A stretch of DNA of 64,000 nt from Lampris incognitus (taxonomy: Eukaryota > Chordata > Actinopteri > Lampriformes > Lampridae): positions 24,093,373 through 24,157,372 of the forward strand of contig NC_079214.1 in NCBI RefSeq assembly GCF_029633865.1. The letters are read 5' to 3'. The notes under the pieces were generated by a model. That model searched no databases, was not told the origin of the DNA, and saw only the letters and a program-made list of their open reading frames with translations. Numbering within the stretch: the first letter of the stretch is position 1; each line of letters opens with the position of its first letter. Below are positions 1 to 8,603 of the stretch, one piece after another. The translations under genes and the position numbers were made by a program.

Positions 1-329
1 GGAACCGGAGGATCTACTGGAGCGGCGGCCACAGGGGGCGCACTTGCTGGCGGTACAGGCTGGTTCAGCTGCTGGTTGGCAAGAGCTGCTGAAATGGTCT
101 GCAGTTGTTGCATGATCTCTGCCTGCTGACTCGCCATCGCCGCCTGCTGGACAGCTAAAGCTTCCACAGAAGCTTGCAGGGGTTGAACTTGAGACTGGAG
201 ACCTTGCACAGCAACCGAAGCCTCTTGTAATTGCTGGGAATGGGCGTTGGTAATCTGAATTTGTTTTACTAGGGCTGCTTGCCCCGGATTGGCTGTGGGT
301 GTGCCGTCTGTGCTGGCTGGGGTCGTCAT
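1..329 (-). CDS. gag: Gypsy gag, N-terminal part (runs off window)
   Basis: Read on the minus strand from an ATG at 329-327, the frame stays open to the window edge (109 codons). The peptide begins MTTPASTDGTPTANPG and is rich in Gln, Ala and Pro, with a long amphipathic Gln-rich stretch (about residues 25-80) that looks like a coiled coil and then a Pro/Ala linker. This composition and the position 13 bases after an LTR are typical of the gag N-terminus of fish Ty3/Gypsy elements. The capsid, zinc knuckle and pol would lie left of the window. No stop or frameshift is visible in what is present. It is not the same family as the Gypsy element at 3238-7986, whose gag starts with a different sequence. 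Confidence 0.7.
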   Translation of the reverse strand, partial: MTTPASTDGTPTANPGQAALVKQIQITNAHSQQLQEASVAVQGLQSQVQPLQASVEALAVQQAAMASQQAEIMQQLQTISAALANQQLNQPVPPASAPPVAAAPVDPPV

Positions 330-342
330 GGCCAGTTCGTAC

Positions 343-955
343 TGTTAGGGTTTGCACCCGACCCCAAGAGCACAAACACAGAAGGCACAATATAGCGGGA
401 CCAACAGGCTAATTTATTGAAGAGAAAACTCAGGAAGTCCACTCTCACCAGGAAACGCGAAGTCCACCTTTAAGCCGGGAACCGTGGAGTCGCCCTTTAA
501 TCCGGGAACAGTGGAGTCGGCCCTTAATCCAGGCAGGAGGGGGGGGGTAAACAGGAGGATACCAAAGGAGAACGGAAAATCACAGCAACGCTGGAGTGAA
601 GAAATCCTCTTCGTAAACGGAAAGCAGCGCACAGGGGAAGGGGAGCAACGAGGAAGGTCCAACAGAGAAATCTCCAGGGAAGATCCAGGTAAGTAAACAA
701 ACTTCGATGAGCAGGACAAGCACAAGTACTCTCCCAGGGAACGGCACGAACTGGCAACAAGCTGAGAGTGACACAGCCAGATATAGGGAGGTGATTGCCA
801 ACAGGTGAGTGGAGGGGTAACGAGGAAACAGGCATCAGGTGGAGTTGGCAGAGCTCCGGGTACGCTTACACTGCAGAGCGGGTGTGGAGCGGGGAGACGT
901 TGAGCCTTGGCCAAGGTTACACTGCAGAGCGGGTGTGGAGCGGCGAGACGTAACA
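343..955 (-). mobile_element. 5' LTR of the minus-strand Gypsy element
   Basis: The 613-bp segment is bounded by TGTTA at 343 and TAACA at 955, the short inverted ends expected of an LTR. On the minus strand it ends 13 bases before the gag ATG; those bases (GTACGAACTGGCC) would be the primer-binding leader. A minus-strand AATAAA near 419-413 is a plausible poly(A) signal. Two internal tandem repeats are visible: about 29-bp units with GTGGAGTCG at 475-533, and a 36-bp unit with GCAGAGCGGGTGTGGAGCGG at about 864-900 and again at 916-951. Open frames across the LTR are chance. The 3' LTR and the second target duplication are outside the window. Confidence 0.65.
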
Positions 956-956
956 G

Positions 957-1434
957 GACCTCAGGGCAGCCTTTGACACCACTGATCACTGTAAACTATT
1001 AGATTAAATTGTAATTTTGGTGTCTCTGGCTTAGCTCTCTCTTGGCTTAAGTCCTACTTATCTGGAAGAACACATTGTGTCTGCTATAGTAATATTACAT
1101 CAAAATTCTCTGACGTTAAATATGGTCTACCTCAGGACTGTTCTTGGCCCTCTACTTTCCTCTCTTTATATTCATCTCTTGGCCAAATTATACGTAGTCA
1201 TGGAATAAATCTGCATTGCTATGCGGATGACACTCAGTTGTATGTGCCAATAAGGGCTGATAATCATACTCAAATAACTAATTTAGAGGCCTGCTTGGCT
1301 GCTGTGAAAAATTGGATGTCACTAAATTTCCTGCTTTTAAATTCAGTTAAAACTGAGATGCTAAAAAAAAACCCTGAGATGCTGGTTGTTGGCCCTGCTA
1401 GACACAGACACCAATTTGATCAAGTAACTTGATC
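957..1434 (+). pseudogene. L2-like LINE reverse transcriptase fossil
   Basis: Translation gives, with frame changes, DLRAAFDTTDH, then WLKSYLSGRTH, then CYADDTQLY and a region ending in KTEMLVVGP. These are recognisable pieces of the RT palm and thumb of L2/CR1-group LINEs, with the catalytic box as YADD. Stops and indels are present, for example a TAA after the first block and an A-run of about 9 near 1362-1370. The RT begins abruptly exactly at the Gypsy LTR end (955/956), so the LTR element probably inserted into this LINE and the RT N-terminus would lie beyond it. The clade call is by motif only. Confidence 0.65.
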
Positions 1435-1435
1435 A
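1417..1435. repeat. 19-nt perfect palindrome at a repeat junction
   Basis: TGATCAAGT, one A, ACTTGATCA. It sits exactly between the L2-like fossil and the truncated end of the minus-strand Gypsy relic. Confidence 0.8.
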
Positions 1436-2477
1436 TAAGTCATAATTTCCCCGGAATACAGTTTCAGCTTGGTTGTGCTCGCGTGTAACGCTGTTCCGGG
1501 TGATGGCTTCCCTTTGTACTTGCTGCTCATAACATTGCAAGTGGCGTCTGTACCTATCTGGCATGCCTGCCTTTTATCATTCAGACGCAGGTTCACAAAC
1601 CATTTGAGTCCCTGGCATGTCAGGGTGCTAATGCATTCAGTGGCTAGGAACAGAGTCCCATTCCCCTCGCTCAACATCTTTGGACTTGCTTCTAGCCTGA
1701 CATGCTTTGGCAACATGATTTGAAAAGTCTTTCCATAGGCTGGGCATTGCTCTCTGCCCCGCTTGTGACTGTTTCCACAATATTTATAGATCCAATGTGG
1801 GTCTCCCCTCCATTTTTCCTTGAGTTTTACATCTCTCGTTTTGCTTGTCAACCGCATTCCCACTGTCTGTGTGCACTTGTGGGCCTTCCATAATTTTCAT
1901 GCGTTTCTCTGTCAGTTCCGCAAGCCGACAGATTTCAACTGCTGCAGTTAGCATCAGGTCTCATTCACGTAGCAAGCGCCTCCTGGTGTCCTCACTTGCA
2001 ACACCTAGCACGAGCCTGTCTCCAATCAGTTCGTCCTTTAGCCCTCCGAACTCGCATGACGCTGCTCTTTCCCTTAGCCTCGTTCGAAAACTGTCTGTTA
2101 GTTCATCCGTTTCTTGTTTGCAACATCCGAACAGTTACCTCTCGTAGATTATATTTTTCGCCGGCTTTAAGTAATCCCCCAAATCAGTTAAGAGAGCAGT
2201 TGAGTCTTTCTTTTGATCCTCGGTCAACGTGAGGTTGTGCATGTAAATATGTCAGCACTCGTTACCCATTAGCCGTCTCAGCGAGGCTGCCTGCACTTCA
2301 TTCGGTTTCTCACGTAGATCCGTTGCTTGCAAAAAGTCCCCGAACTCTGCTCGAAAAACCTCCCAATTCTTTGCTAAATCCCCGGGCATTTGCATGACCC
2401 TCGGGCACCGGAATGCTATTACTCGCCATGGCGTGGATTTGCTAGCTTATTTGGTAGCTAAACCGCTTCTGACACCA
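1436..2477 (-). pseudogene. Old Gypsy gag-protease relic, related to the 3.2-8.0 kb element
   Basis: Minus-strand translation starts with MASNSIPVPEG near 2428 and shows blocks parallel to the intact element: WEVFRAEF (WDIFRAEY there), HIYMHNLTLTEDQ (HIYRHNLNLSEDD), a zinc-knuckle block KYCGNSHKRGREQCPAYGK, KWFVNLRLNDKRQACQ, a protease-like DATCNVM (the first Ser-Gly of DSGATCNVM is lost), and KLKLYSGE. In-frame stops interrupt gag (TGA before HIYMHN, TAA after IIYER) and the second zinc knuckle is degraded. The relic stops inside the protease at about 1436 and has no RT. At the place where the intact element's gag is frameshifted, this relic reads through in one frame. It is clearly dead. 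Confidence 0.8.
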
Positions 2478-2604
2478 TGTTTCAGCTTGTAGTTTAAAAA
2501 AATATATTATTAAAATTCCGGAACTCCCCACATACCGAATATCGTCATGGCAACCTGGTTAACACACTTCACCAGTAGGTGTCACTTAAGACTCAGTATT
2601 AACA
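2478..2604 (-). mobile_element. 5' LTR of the old minus-strand Gypsy relic
   Basis: On the plus strand the 127-bp segment runs from TGTTTCAG (2478) to TATTAACA (2604). Read on the minus strand it starts TGTTAATA and ends CTGAAACA, followed directly by TGGTGTCAGAAG. The intact element has CTGAAACA followed by TGGTGCCAGAAG, so the LTR end and primer-binding site match. The LTR body itself is diverged. The element is truncated, so no target duplication can be checked. Confidence 0.7.
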
Positions 2605-2652
2605 TATTGTAACGATCACGGATGAATAGGCTCGGTAGCCCTTGGCTAACGG

Positions 2653-3226
2653 CAGGGGCGGAGCTTGGGTCTCAGCACAAAGGGGGCGGAGCCACCCGAT
2701 CTTCGCGGTTGTCCTGAGAGGTCGCGGCTGACTTAGATGAAAAATAATTTGTAAGAGGACGACACGACGCAATTAGCTTGTTCTTACTTTCTTGCTTCTT
2801 GCGTTGAATGAGCCTGATTCATGTTTTTTCTTCTCCATTTTGAAGTTCCCTCAAATTCATTCATAAAACTGTCCAGTTCTGTCAAGTGTGAAAATGCATA
2901 CTCACTCCCCCTTCTGGCAGTGTGACGCAGTTATACCTCACAACCAATCACAGCTGGATCACAGCTCCGACGCATTCATGAATAGTCGTAAAAAAGGCTA
3001 TAGCCTTTATAGGGGCCGTTAATATCTATGTATAGGGGCCCCGTACTGCACTGTATTTTTTATCATTAGCCGACTTTACGAGTGTGTCACTGAATGCGTC
3101 GGAGTCCCGAGACCCGGTGCGTTCACGGACGCTCGTAAACTCGGCAACAGAGCTCCAAACGGGCCCCCCCGACCTTATGGGCCCTGGGGCGACCGCCCCC
3201 ATGCCCCCGCTCTGGCTCCGCCACAG
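2653..3226. mobile_element. hAT-type MITE with 8-bp target duplication
   Basis: The left end is CAGGGGCGGAGC (2653-2664); the reverse complement of the right end is CTGTGGCGGAGC (3226-3215), matching at 10 of 12 positions. It is flanked by exact 8-bp copies of GCTAACGG (2645-2652 and 3227-3234). An 8-bp duplication and CAG-type ends are the hallmark of hAT transposons. The 574-bp body has no usable open frame, so it is non-autonomous. The interrupted sequence is continuous with a second undisturbed copy at 8091 onward, which confirms the insertion point. Confidence 0.8.
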
Positions 3227-3237
3227 GCTAACGGGTC

Positions 3238-3397
3238 TGTTACGGGTCTAGATAGATCGATGCCATCGGCTATCCACTAGTTTACCTTAGATACACATGA
3301 CCCGCGCTCAGGAACATGTTACAACACTCTGATTATACTTGGCTGCACTGAGCAACTCGTGTGTGTGTCATTCTTTATAAGATAGCCTACTGAAACA
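3238..3397 (+). mobile_element. 5' LTR of the 3.2-8.0 kb Gypsy element
   Basis: Starts TGTTACGGGTC and ends CTACTGAAACA. A TTTATAAG box near 3374 is the most TATA-like sequence and could be the promoter. The LTR lies directly after the hAT MITE's duplication, sharing two bases with it. Confidence 0.9.
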
Positions 3398-3413
3398 TGG
3401 TGCCAGAAGTCGG
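3398..3413 (+). other. Primer-binding site of the Gypsy element
   Basis: TGGTGCCAGAAGTCGG follows the 5' LTR without a spacer. It begins with TGG, as expected for pairing to a tRNA 3' CCA. The priming tRNA was not identified. The old relic has the same site at 2477-2466 with one difference in the first 12 bases. Confidence 0.75.
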
Positions 3414-3557
3414 AGAACTTATTTCTTATTTTACTAGCTCGCATGTTTAAGTTTGTAGGCCTGAGTAGGTCACATTTCAGAGCAAAGTACTTCTGCTGAA
3501 GACGCTGTCACAGAGGAGCTAACGCTAGCATTACCAGCGCCGATAGCATCACATACA

Positions 3558-3893
3558 ATGGCAGCTAACGTGAATATTCCACCACCGTCCCCGATGAGCT
3601 TCACAGGCGATTGGAGTGTCAATTGGGACATTTTTCGGGCCGAATATGAAGACTACGTCCTCGTCACGGCCATACTTGACAAGGACAAGAAAATACAAGC
3701 GGCTACTCTAAGGAGTGTGATGGGAAGTGAATGCAGGCATATTTACCGCCACAATCTGAACCTCTCAGAAGATGATCAAGGGGATCCTGACGCCATACTG
3801 AGAGTTGGGGAAATACTTCAAGCCAACAAAAAACACAATATACGAGAGGTACATTTTCGGGAGTTGCAAGCAGGAGGAAGGAGAATCGTTTGA
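3558..3893 (+). CDS. gag: Gypsy gag, N-terminal part, ends after a frameshift
   Basis: ATG at 3558 opens a frame that matches Gypsy matrix/capsid N-terminal sequence: WDIFRAEYEDYV, KKIQAATLRSVMGSEC, HIYRHNLNLSEDDQGDPDAIL. Homology to the older relic stops at about 3804 (residue 82); the remaining 29 codons are out of frame and end at a stop at 3893. The capsid continues in the +1 frame from 3805. By alignment to the relic, this copy lacks two bases near 3804, so it is a lesion rather than a domain boundary. The product would be a truncated 111-residue gag fragment unless ribosomes shift frame. Confidence 0.8.
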   Translation: MAANVNIPPPSPMSFTGDWSVNWDIFRAEYEDYVLVTAILDKDKKIQAATLRSVMGSECRHIYRHNLNLSEDDQGDPDAILRVGEILQANKKHNIREVHFRELQAGGRRIV

Positions 3894-6800
3894 TACCTTT
3901 GTGACGAGACTGAGAGAGAGGGCAGCAACCTGTGAGTATGGACAGTTGAAAGATGAAATGATCCGTGATAAGATAGTCCTGGGAGTTGCAAGCGAGGCCG
4001 TTAGGCGCAGGCTGTTGAGAGAGAAGGATTTGAACATGGTCACAGCTATTGACATGTGTCGCGCAGCAGAGCAAACTGACATCCGTATGAGAGCAATGGA
4101 GTTTGCAACAACACCGCAGCTAGAGGCAGTGCATGCCGTTGCTAGGCAACCCAGACAAAACCAATGGAAACAGAGCAATCCACCCAGAACAGCAGGAGAT
4201 GCAGGCAATTGCAAATATTGTGGCAGCTCGCATTCAAGGGGCAGAGAGCATTGCCCGGCCTTCGGGAAACAATGTAGGTCATGTGGGACACTTAATCACT
4301 TTTCTAAAGTGTGCTTAAAGAGCAAAAAGGGGCATGCTGAGGGCAAGGTAAACTGTGTGAAATACACAGAAGAACCCCCAGAGCATAGTAATGATGCAGA
4401 TGATCTGTACATGTTTGAGTCAATCGGCGCAGTGCACACCAAAGGAAAGAAGTGGTTTGTGACTCTGAAACTCCACGACAAGCCACAACAATGTCAGCTG
4501 GACTCTGGAGCCACCTGCAATGTAATGGGCTTTCAAGACAAGAAAAGGCTGGCCCCAAACACACCTCTCCGCCCGAGTGACACCAGACTGAAGCTGTATT
4601 CGGGGGAAACACTGAGCTCTATGGGCACCTTTGAGACTGACTGTACTGTGAGAGGCCAAACACACAAGCTCTCATTCGAAATAGTGAGGACCAGCCAACA
4701 TCCTCTTCTGTCAGGCTCCACCTGTGAACGCTTAGGGCTCATGCATTTCACAATTCCAGAGGATGTGCTCAAAATGGAACACACACAACCAGGAGCCCTA
4801 ACTAAAGAACAGCTTATCAACAGATACAGTGACGTGTTCAACTCCCCTGTGGAATCCGTGCCTGGGGAGGTCCATTTTGACCTTGATCCTAGTGTTGCTG
4901 CAGTACAGAGTGCCCCTCGCAATGTCCCAATCGCAATGAAAGCAGCAGTCAAAGCCCAGCTGGACAAGTACGAGGCTGACGGCCACCTTGCGCCTGTCAC
5001 AGATCCTACAGATTGGATCAGCAACATGGTGATTGTTAAAAAACCGGAGAAGCTGAGAATATGCATTGACCCTAAACCATTGAACAAAGCCCTAAAGCGC
5101 TCTCACTACATCATGCCTACCTTGGAGGACATTTTGTATAAATTGCCCAAGGCCAGAGTCTTCACGTTAGTGGACGCTCGGGATGCATTCCTGCAATGCA
5201 AACTGGACTATGAGAGTAGCCTCATGACCAAGTTCTGGACCCCCTGGGGGGGGAAGCGGTGGCTCAAGCTACCATTTGGAGTATCGGTGGCGCCCGAGGT
5301 ATATCAGCGCAAGCAGCACGAGCTCCTCGCCGGTCTGAAGGGCGTTGAGCCCATTGCAGACGATATCCTGGTCGTCGGCTGCGGGGACACAGACAAGGAG
5401 GCTGGGGACGACCACGACGTCAAGCTTGCGGCGTTGATGGAACGCTGCCGCGAGGTCAAGCTTCGCCTCGGCCTGGAGAAGTTGCAGTTCAAGGTGGCTG
5501 AGGTGCAGTTTCATGGCCACATTCTCTCATCTGCTGGACTGAAGCCCGATCCAGAGAAGGTGAGAGCCATTATTGACATGCCGAACCCAACAGATGCCAA
5601 GGGCGTGCAGCGTCTCATTGGCTTCGCTAACTATTTAGCCAAGTTCATGCCTCATCTATCTACTGTCTGCGAGCCGTTGCGACGCCTGTTGGACAAGGAC
5701 ACACCCTGGCACTGGCTGCCTAAGCACGAGGCGGCGGTTCATGAGCTTAAGGCGCTGGCGACAGCCATGCCCGTCCTGCGCTACTATGATGTAACTAAGC
5801 CAATCGCAATCCAGAGCGACGCCAGCCAGAGCGGTCTCGGTTGTTGTCTCATGCAGGAAGGTCAGCCCATCGCATTTGCCTCGAGGGCTCTTACCCCCAC
5901 CGAAAAAAACTGTGCACAAATTGAGAAGGAGTGTCTCAGTATCGTCTTCGCCTGCCAGAGGTTTCACCATTACCTATATGGCCGCGACCCAATCACAGCA
6001 GAGACGGACCATAAGCCTCTGATCTCTATTTTCAGCAAGCCACTTCTCAATGCGCCCAAGAGACTCCAGAGCATGCTCATGACTCTGCAGAACTACGACC
6101 TGAGGGTAATCTACAAACCAGGCCCAGAGATGTTCATAAGCGACACGCTCAGCAGAGCTACGGCTGGATGCTCCGGCAGAGGGACTGCATATCAGCGACA
6201 CGCTATCTGCTCTCTGCAACAAGAGCAGGAAGACATACAGCACGTGAACCAGGCAGAGTACCTGAATGTGACTAACCAGCGGCTGGAACAGATCAGACGA
6301 CACACCGACAGAGATGAATGCTTACAGGCACTGAAGAACACTGTTCTCGTGGGCTGGCCAGATGTAAAGGAGGAAGCGCCCCTCATCGCTAGGGAGTACT
6401 GGCCCTTCAGGGATGAAATCAGTGTGCTGAACGGAGTTCTGTTCCGGGGGCAAAAAGTAATCATCCCAAAGTCACTCCGCCCAGAAATGTTGACGCGCAT
6501 ACATTCAAGTCACATAGGGGGTGATGCATGCTACCGACACGCTCAAGAGACATTGTACTGGCCCAACATGCAGTCAGAGATAAAGGACTTTGTAAGCAGC
6601 TGCTCGACCTGCAATGTGTACGCCCACAATCAGCAAAAGGAGACCATGCTCTCTCACGAAGTACCAACCAGGCCATGGCAGGTCTTGAGCATGGACCTAT
6701 TCAGCTTCAGACAGAAAGACTATCTCCTAATAGTCGACCACTATTCCGATTTTTGGGAGATTGAGCTTCTACCCGACATGTCTGCAGAGACAGTCATCAA

Positions 6801-7626
6801 GCGATGTAAGGCACAGTTCGCCCGACATGGTCAGCCAGAGAAGGTTATTACAGACAACGGCCCTCAGTTCACAGCTCAGTTCACACGGTTCGCTTCTGAG
6901 TGGGAATTTGAGCACGTGACCTCCTCTCCCAGACACCCGAAAGCGAATGGCAAGGCCGAGTCGGCCGTGAAGATTGTAAAAAATCTTCTGCGTAAGGCCG
7001 CGCATGATGGTGAAGACCCCTGGAAAGCCGTGCTTCACTGGAGGAATACACCTACGGAAAACATGGGCAGCAGCCCAGCACAACGCCTCATGTCCCGCCG
7101 GTTGAAGACGTCCATCCCGGCGGCAAGCAAGCTCCTGGAACCAGCTGTTGTCGTGGGCGTCACTGAAAAGCTGCGCCACAGAAAGCAACTCGCCAAATCC
7201 TTCTATGACAGATCTGCCCGTGAATTGCCGGTACTTGAAATTGGGGAAGTCGTACGGATGAAGCCCCTGCCATGTGATAACACTGGCCGCTGGAGAGTCG
7301 GAACTTGTCTCCGCAGGGTTGCGCCGAGATCTTATCTTGTGGACATTGATGGCTCCCTGTACCGTCGTAACAGGATCGATCTCAGAGTGGCTGAGCCAGC
7401 TGCACGAGCCGCGCACGATCCTGTTGAACCCGCTGCGGCACACACACCGGACGGGGATCTAGCTACAGAAACTGTCATTGAGACCCCTCAGGCTGTGTTC
7501 GAGCTGAGCCCCATCAGGTCCATGCCCAAGGCGCCATCTACTCCTGTTGTCGCTCCGCGTTCGGATGGACACACTTACACAAGTGTTGGACGGCTGTCTA
7601 AACCTCCACTGAAACTCACTATGTAA
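3805..7626 (+). CDS. gag-pol: Gypsy gag C-terminus plus full pol polyprotein
   Basis: An uninterrupted 1273-codon frame, entered from gag by a frameshift; it has no ATG at its start (first codon TTG; first in-frame ATG at 3958). Order of domains: capsid C-terminus (1-130); zinc knuckles (about 136-171), the second a perfect CX2CX4HX4C in CRSCGTLNHFSKVC; aspartic protease with DSGAT at 233; reverse transcriptase with LRICIDPKPLN near 418 and the catalytic box IADD at 517-520 in place of the usual YxDD; RNase H with Asp in QSDAS near 672; integrase with an HHCC zinc site (His900 to Cys933/Cys936) and a DDE core at D964, D1017 and E1052. A GPY/F-like C-terminal segment (SYLVDIDGSLYRRNR) follows, then a Pro/Ala-rich tail. 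All catalytic residues of reverse transcription and integration appear present. The only visible defect is the gag frameshift. Confidence 0.92.
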   Translation: MGKYFKPTKNTIYERYIFGSCKQEEGESFDTFVTRLRERAATCEYGQLKDEMIRDKIVLGVASEAVRRRLLREKDLNMVTAIDMCRAAEQTDIRMRAMEFATTPQLEAVHAVARQPRQNQWKQSNPPRTAGDAGNCKYCGSSHSRGREHCPAFGKQCRSCGTLNHFSKVCLKSKKGHAEGKVNCVKYTEEPPEHSNDADDLYMFESIGAVHTKGKKWFVTLKLHDKPQQCQLDSGATCNVMGFQDKKRLAPNTPLRPSDTRLKLYSGETLSSMGTFETDCTVRGQTHKLSFEIVRTSQHPLLSGSTCERLGLMHFTIPEDVLKMEHTQPGALTKEQLINRYSDVFNSPVESVPGEVHFDLDPSVAAVQSAPRNVPIAMKAAVKAQLDKYEADGHLAPVTDPTDWISNMVIVKKPEKLRICIDPKPLNKALKRSHYIMPTLEDILYKLPKARVFTLVDARDAFLQCKLDYESSLMTKFWTPWGGKRWLKLPFGVSVAPEVYQRKQHELLAGLKGVEPIADDILVVGCGDTDKEAGDDHDVKLAALMERCREVKLRLGLEKLQFKVAEVQFHGHILSSAGLKPDPEKVRAIIDMPNPTDAKGVQRLIGFANYLAKFMPHLSTVCEPLRRLLDKDTPWHWLPKHEAAVHELKALATAMPVLRYYDVTKPIAIQSDASQSGLGCCLMQEGQPIAFASRALTPTEKNCAQIEKECLSIVFACQRFHHYLYGRDPITAETDHKPLISIFSKPLLNAPKRLQSMLMTLQNYDLRVIYKPGPEMFISDTLSRATAGCSGRGTAYQRHAICSLQQEQEDIQHVNQAEYLNVTNQRLEQIRRHTDRDECLQALKNTVLVGWPDVKEEAPLIAREYWPFRDEISVLNGVLFRGQKVIIPKSLRPEMLTRIHSSHIGGDACYRHAQETLYWPNMQSEIKDFVSSCSTCNVYAHNQQKETMLSHEVPTRPWQVLSMDLFSFRQKDYLLIVDHYSDFWEIELLPDMSAETVIKRCKAQFARHGQPEKVITDNGPQFTAQFTRFASEWEFEHVTSSPRHPKANGKAESAVKIVKNLLRKAAHDGEDPWKAVLHWRNTPTENMGSSPAQRLMSRRLKTSIPAASKLLEPAVVVGVTEKLRHRKQLAKSFYDRSARELPVLEIGEVVRMKPLPCDNTGRWRVGTCLRRVAPRSYLVDIDGSLYRRNRIDLRVAEPAARAAHDPVEPAAAHTPDGDLATETVIETPQAVFELSPIRSMPKAPSTPVVAPRSDGHTYTSVGRLSKPPLKLTM

Positions 7627-7826
7627 TCTGAATAATGTTGATGGTTGCTATGTGGGAGAGAGGGGGAAAAGAGGAGAAATGTTATCATACGCTACTGTGG
7701 TTATTACACTGGTATGGGATATGAAGAGATTTACTGCTGTTGCACTGTTATTGGTTGTTCGTATATGAAAGTAATTTTATTTTGCACTAACTTCATGTGT
7801 TTGTGTTTATACTTGGAAAAGGAGGA
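7627..7826 (+). other. Gypsy 3' untranslated region and polypurine tract
   Basis: 200 bp between the pol stop and the 3' LTR with no env-like frame. It ends with GGAAAAGGAGGA (7815-7826), the polypurine tract used to prime plus-strand DNA, immediately before the LTR. Confidence 0.8.
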
Positions 7827-7986
7827 TGTTACGGGTCTAGATAGATCGATGCCATCGGCTATCCACTAGTTTACCTTAGATACACATGCCCCGCGCTCAG
7901 GAACATGTTACATCACTTTGAATATACTTGGCTGCACTGAGCAACTCGTGTGTGTGTCATTCTTTATAAGATAGCCTACTGAAACA
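7827..7986 (+). mobile_element. 3' LTR of the Gypsy element
   Basis: 160 bp, same ends as the 5' LTR. Four differences by eye: A/C in the ATGACCC block, A/T, C/T and T/A in the segment after GTTACA. Confidence 0.9.
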
Positions 7987-7991
7987 GGGTC

Positions 7992-8245
7992 GGACCCTTT
8001 AGTCGACTGGTTAACGTTGTCGCCCGTGGTGCGGGAGCCCCAGGTTCGCGTCTTGGCTGTGGCGATGCGAATCCCGAAAGAAGGGAGCAATGTAACGATC
8101 ACGGATGAATCGGCTCGGTAGCCCTTGGCGAACGGGTCGGAACCTTTAGCTAACTGGTTACCGTAGTCACCCGTGGTGCGGGAGACACGGGTTCGCGTCC
8201 CGGCTGCGGTGGTTCCCGGGCTGCCCCCCCCCCGAATTCGCTACA
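7992..8245 (+). repeat. Tandem tRNA-like modules of the LTR-like host element
   Basis: The second half of one module (7992-8090) is followed by a full one (8091-8245). Both contain GGTCGGA, an A-box-like TAGTCGACTGG or TAGCTAACTGG, the shared block CCCGTGGTGCGGGAG, and a B-box-like GGTTCGCGTC. The first half of the first module is at 2608-2652, split off by the two insertions. The module unit is about 147 bp. The A/B-box pattern suggests descent from a tRNA, but the acceptor arms do not pair into a functional tRNA. Confidence 0.6.
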
Positions 8246-8603
8246 ATATGCCTGTAACACGTGTCCCATATCCGGTGGAAGAAGCAACGGTACGAAACGC
8301 CGATGAGGGAGTCACGCCCGCGTCGGCAGCCATCCTCACCGCAGACTCCATCAGGCGATGATGAAGCTCTCCGGAACTCCCTGGCCATGTTGTCCGACCA
8401 CCCACATGCTCCTTCCTCCTCTCTGTCACTCCTTTTCTCCTTCTTCACTCTTGTCCCGCCGTATCAATCCATGACAAGCAGCTAGCTAACCGGCCAACTC
8501 ACTGACACTAAAAACTCGGCTAGCTTCGGACATGATTGTTGTCCTTCGTCAAACGATGTTTACTTCTGACACCAAACGGAGCCAGCAGTTGGTTTATCTC
8601 ACA

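Larger units (their letters stand above)
3238..7986 (+). mobile_element. Near-intact Ty3/Gypsy LTR retrotransposon
   Basis: 4749 bp with two 160-bp LTRs, a primer-binding site, a polypurine tract and one long gag-pol frame, flanked by exact 5-bp target duplications GGGTC (3233-3237 and 7987-7991). The two LTRs differ at 4 of 160 positions by eye, which points to a fairly recent insertion. There is no env-like frame after the integrase. Short LTRs and a single pol frame resemble the mag-like/K02A2.6-like group of Gypsy elements in animals; that clade assignment is tentative. A frameshift in gag (see the two coding entries) probably makes this copy non-autonomous. Confidence 0.93.

Noticed and set aside
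414..989. 191-codon open frame on the minus strand
   Set aside because: It lies almost wholly in the Gypsy LTR (343-955), has no domain motif, and overlaps tandem repeats of the LTR.
3805..3893. Programmed +1 gag-pol frameshift of the Ty3 type
   Set aside because: The shift is inside the capsid, before the zinc knuckles, and the related relic is in frame at that site, so a lesion is the simpler reading.
7627..7826. Envelope gene of an endogenous retrovirus
   Set aside because: Only 200 bp lie between the pol stop and the 3' LTR, with no signal peptide, fusion peptide or membrane span.
7992..8211. Functional tRNA genes
   Set aside because: A- and B-box-like strings are present, but the acceptor and anticodon arms do not pair; the sequence is repeated as part of a larger element.
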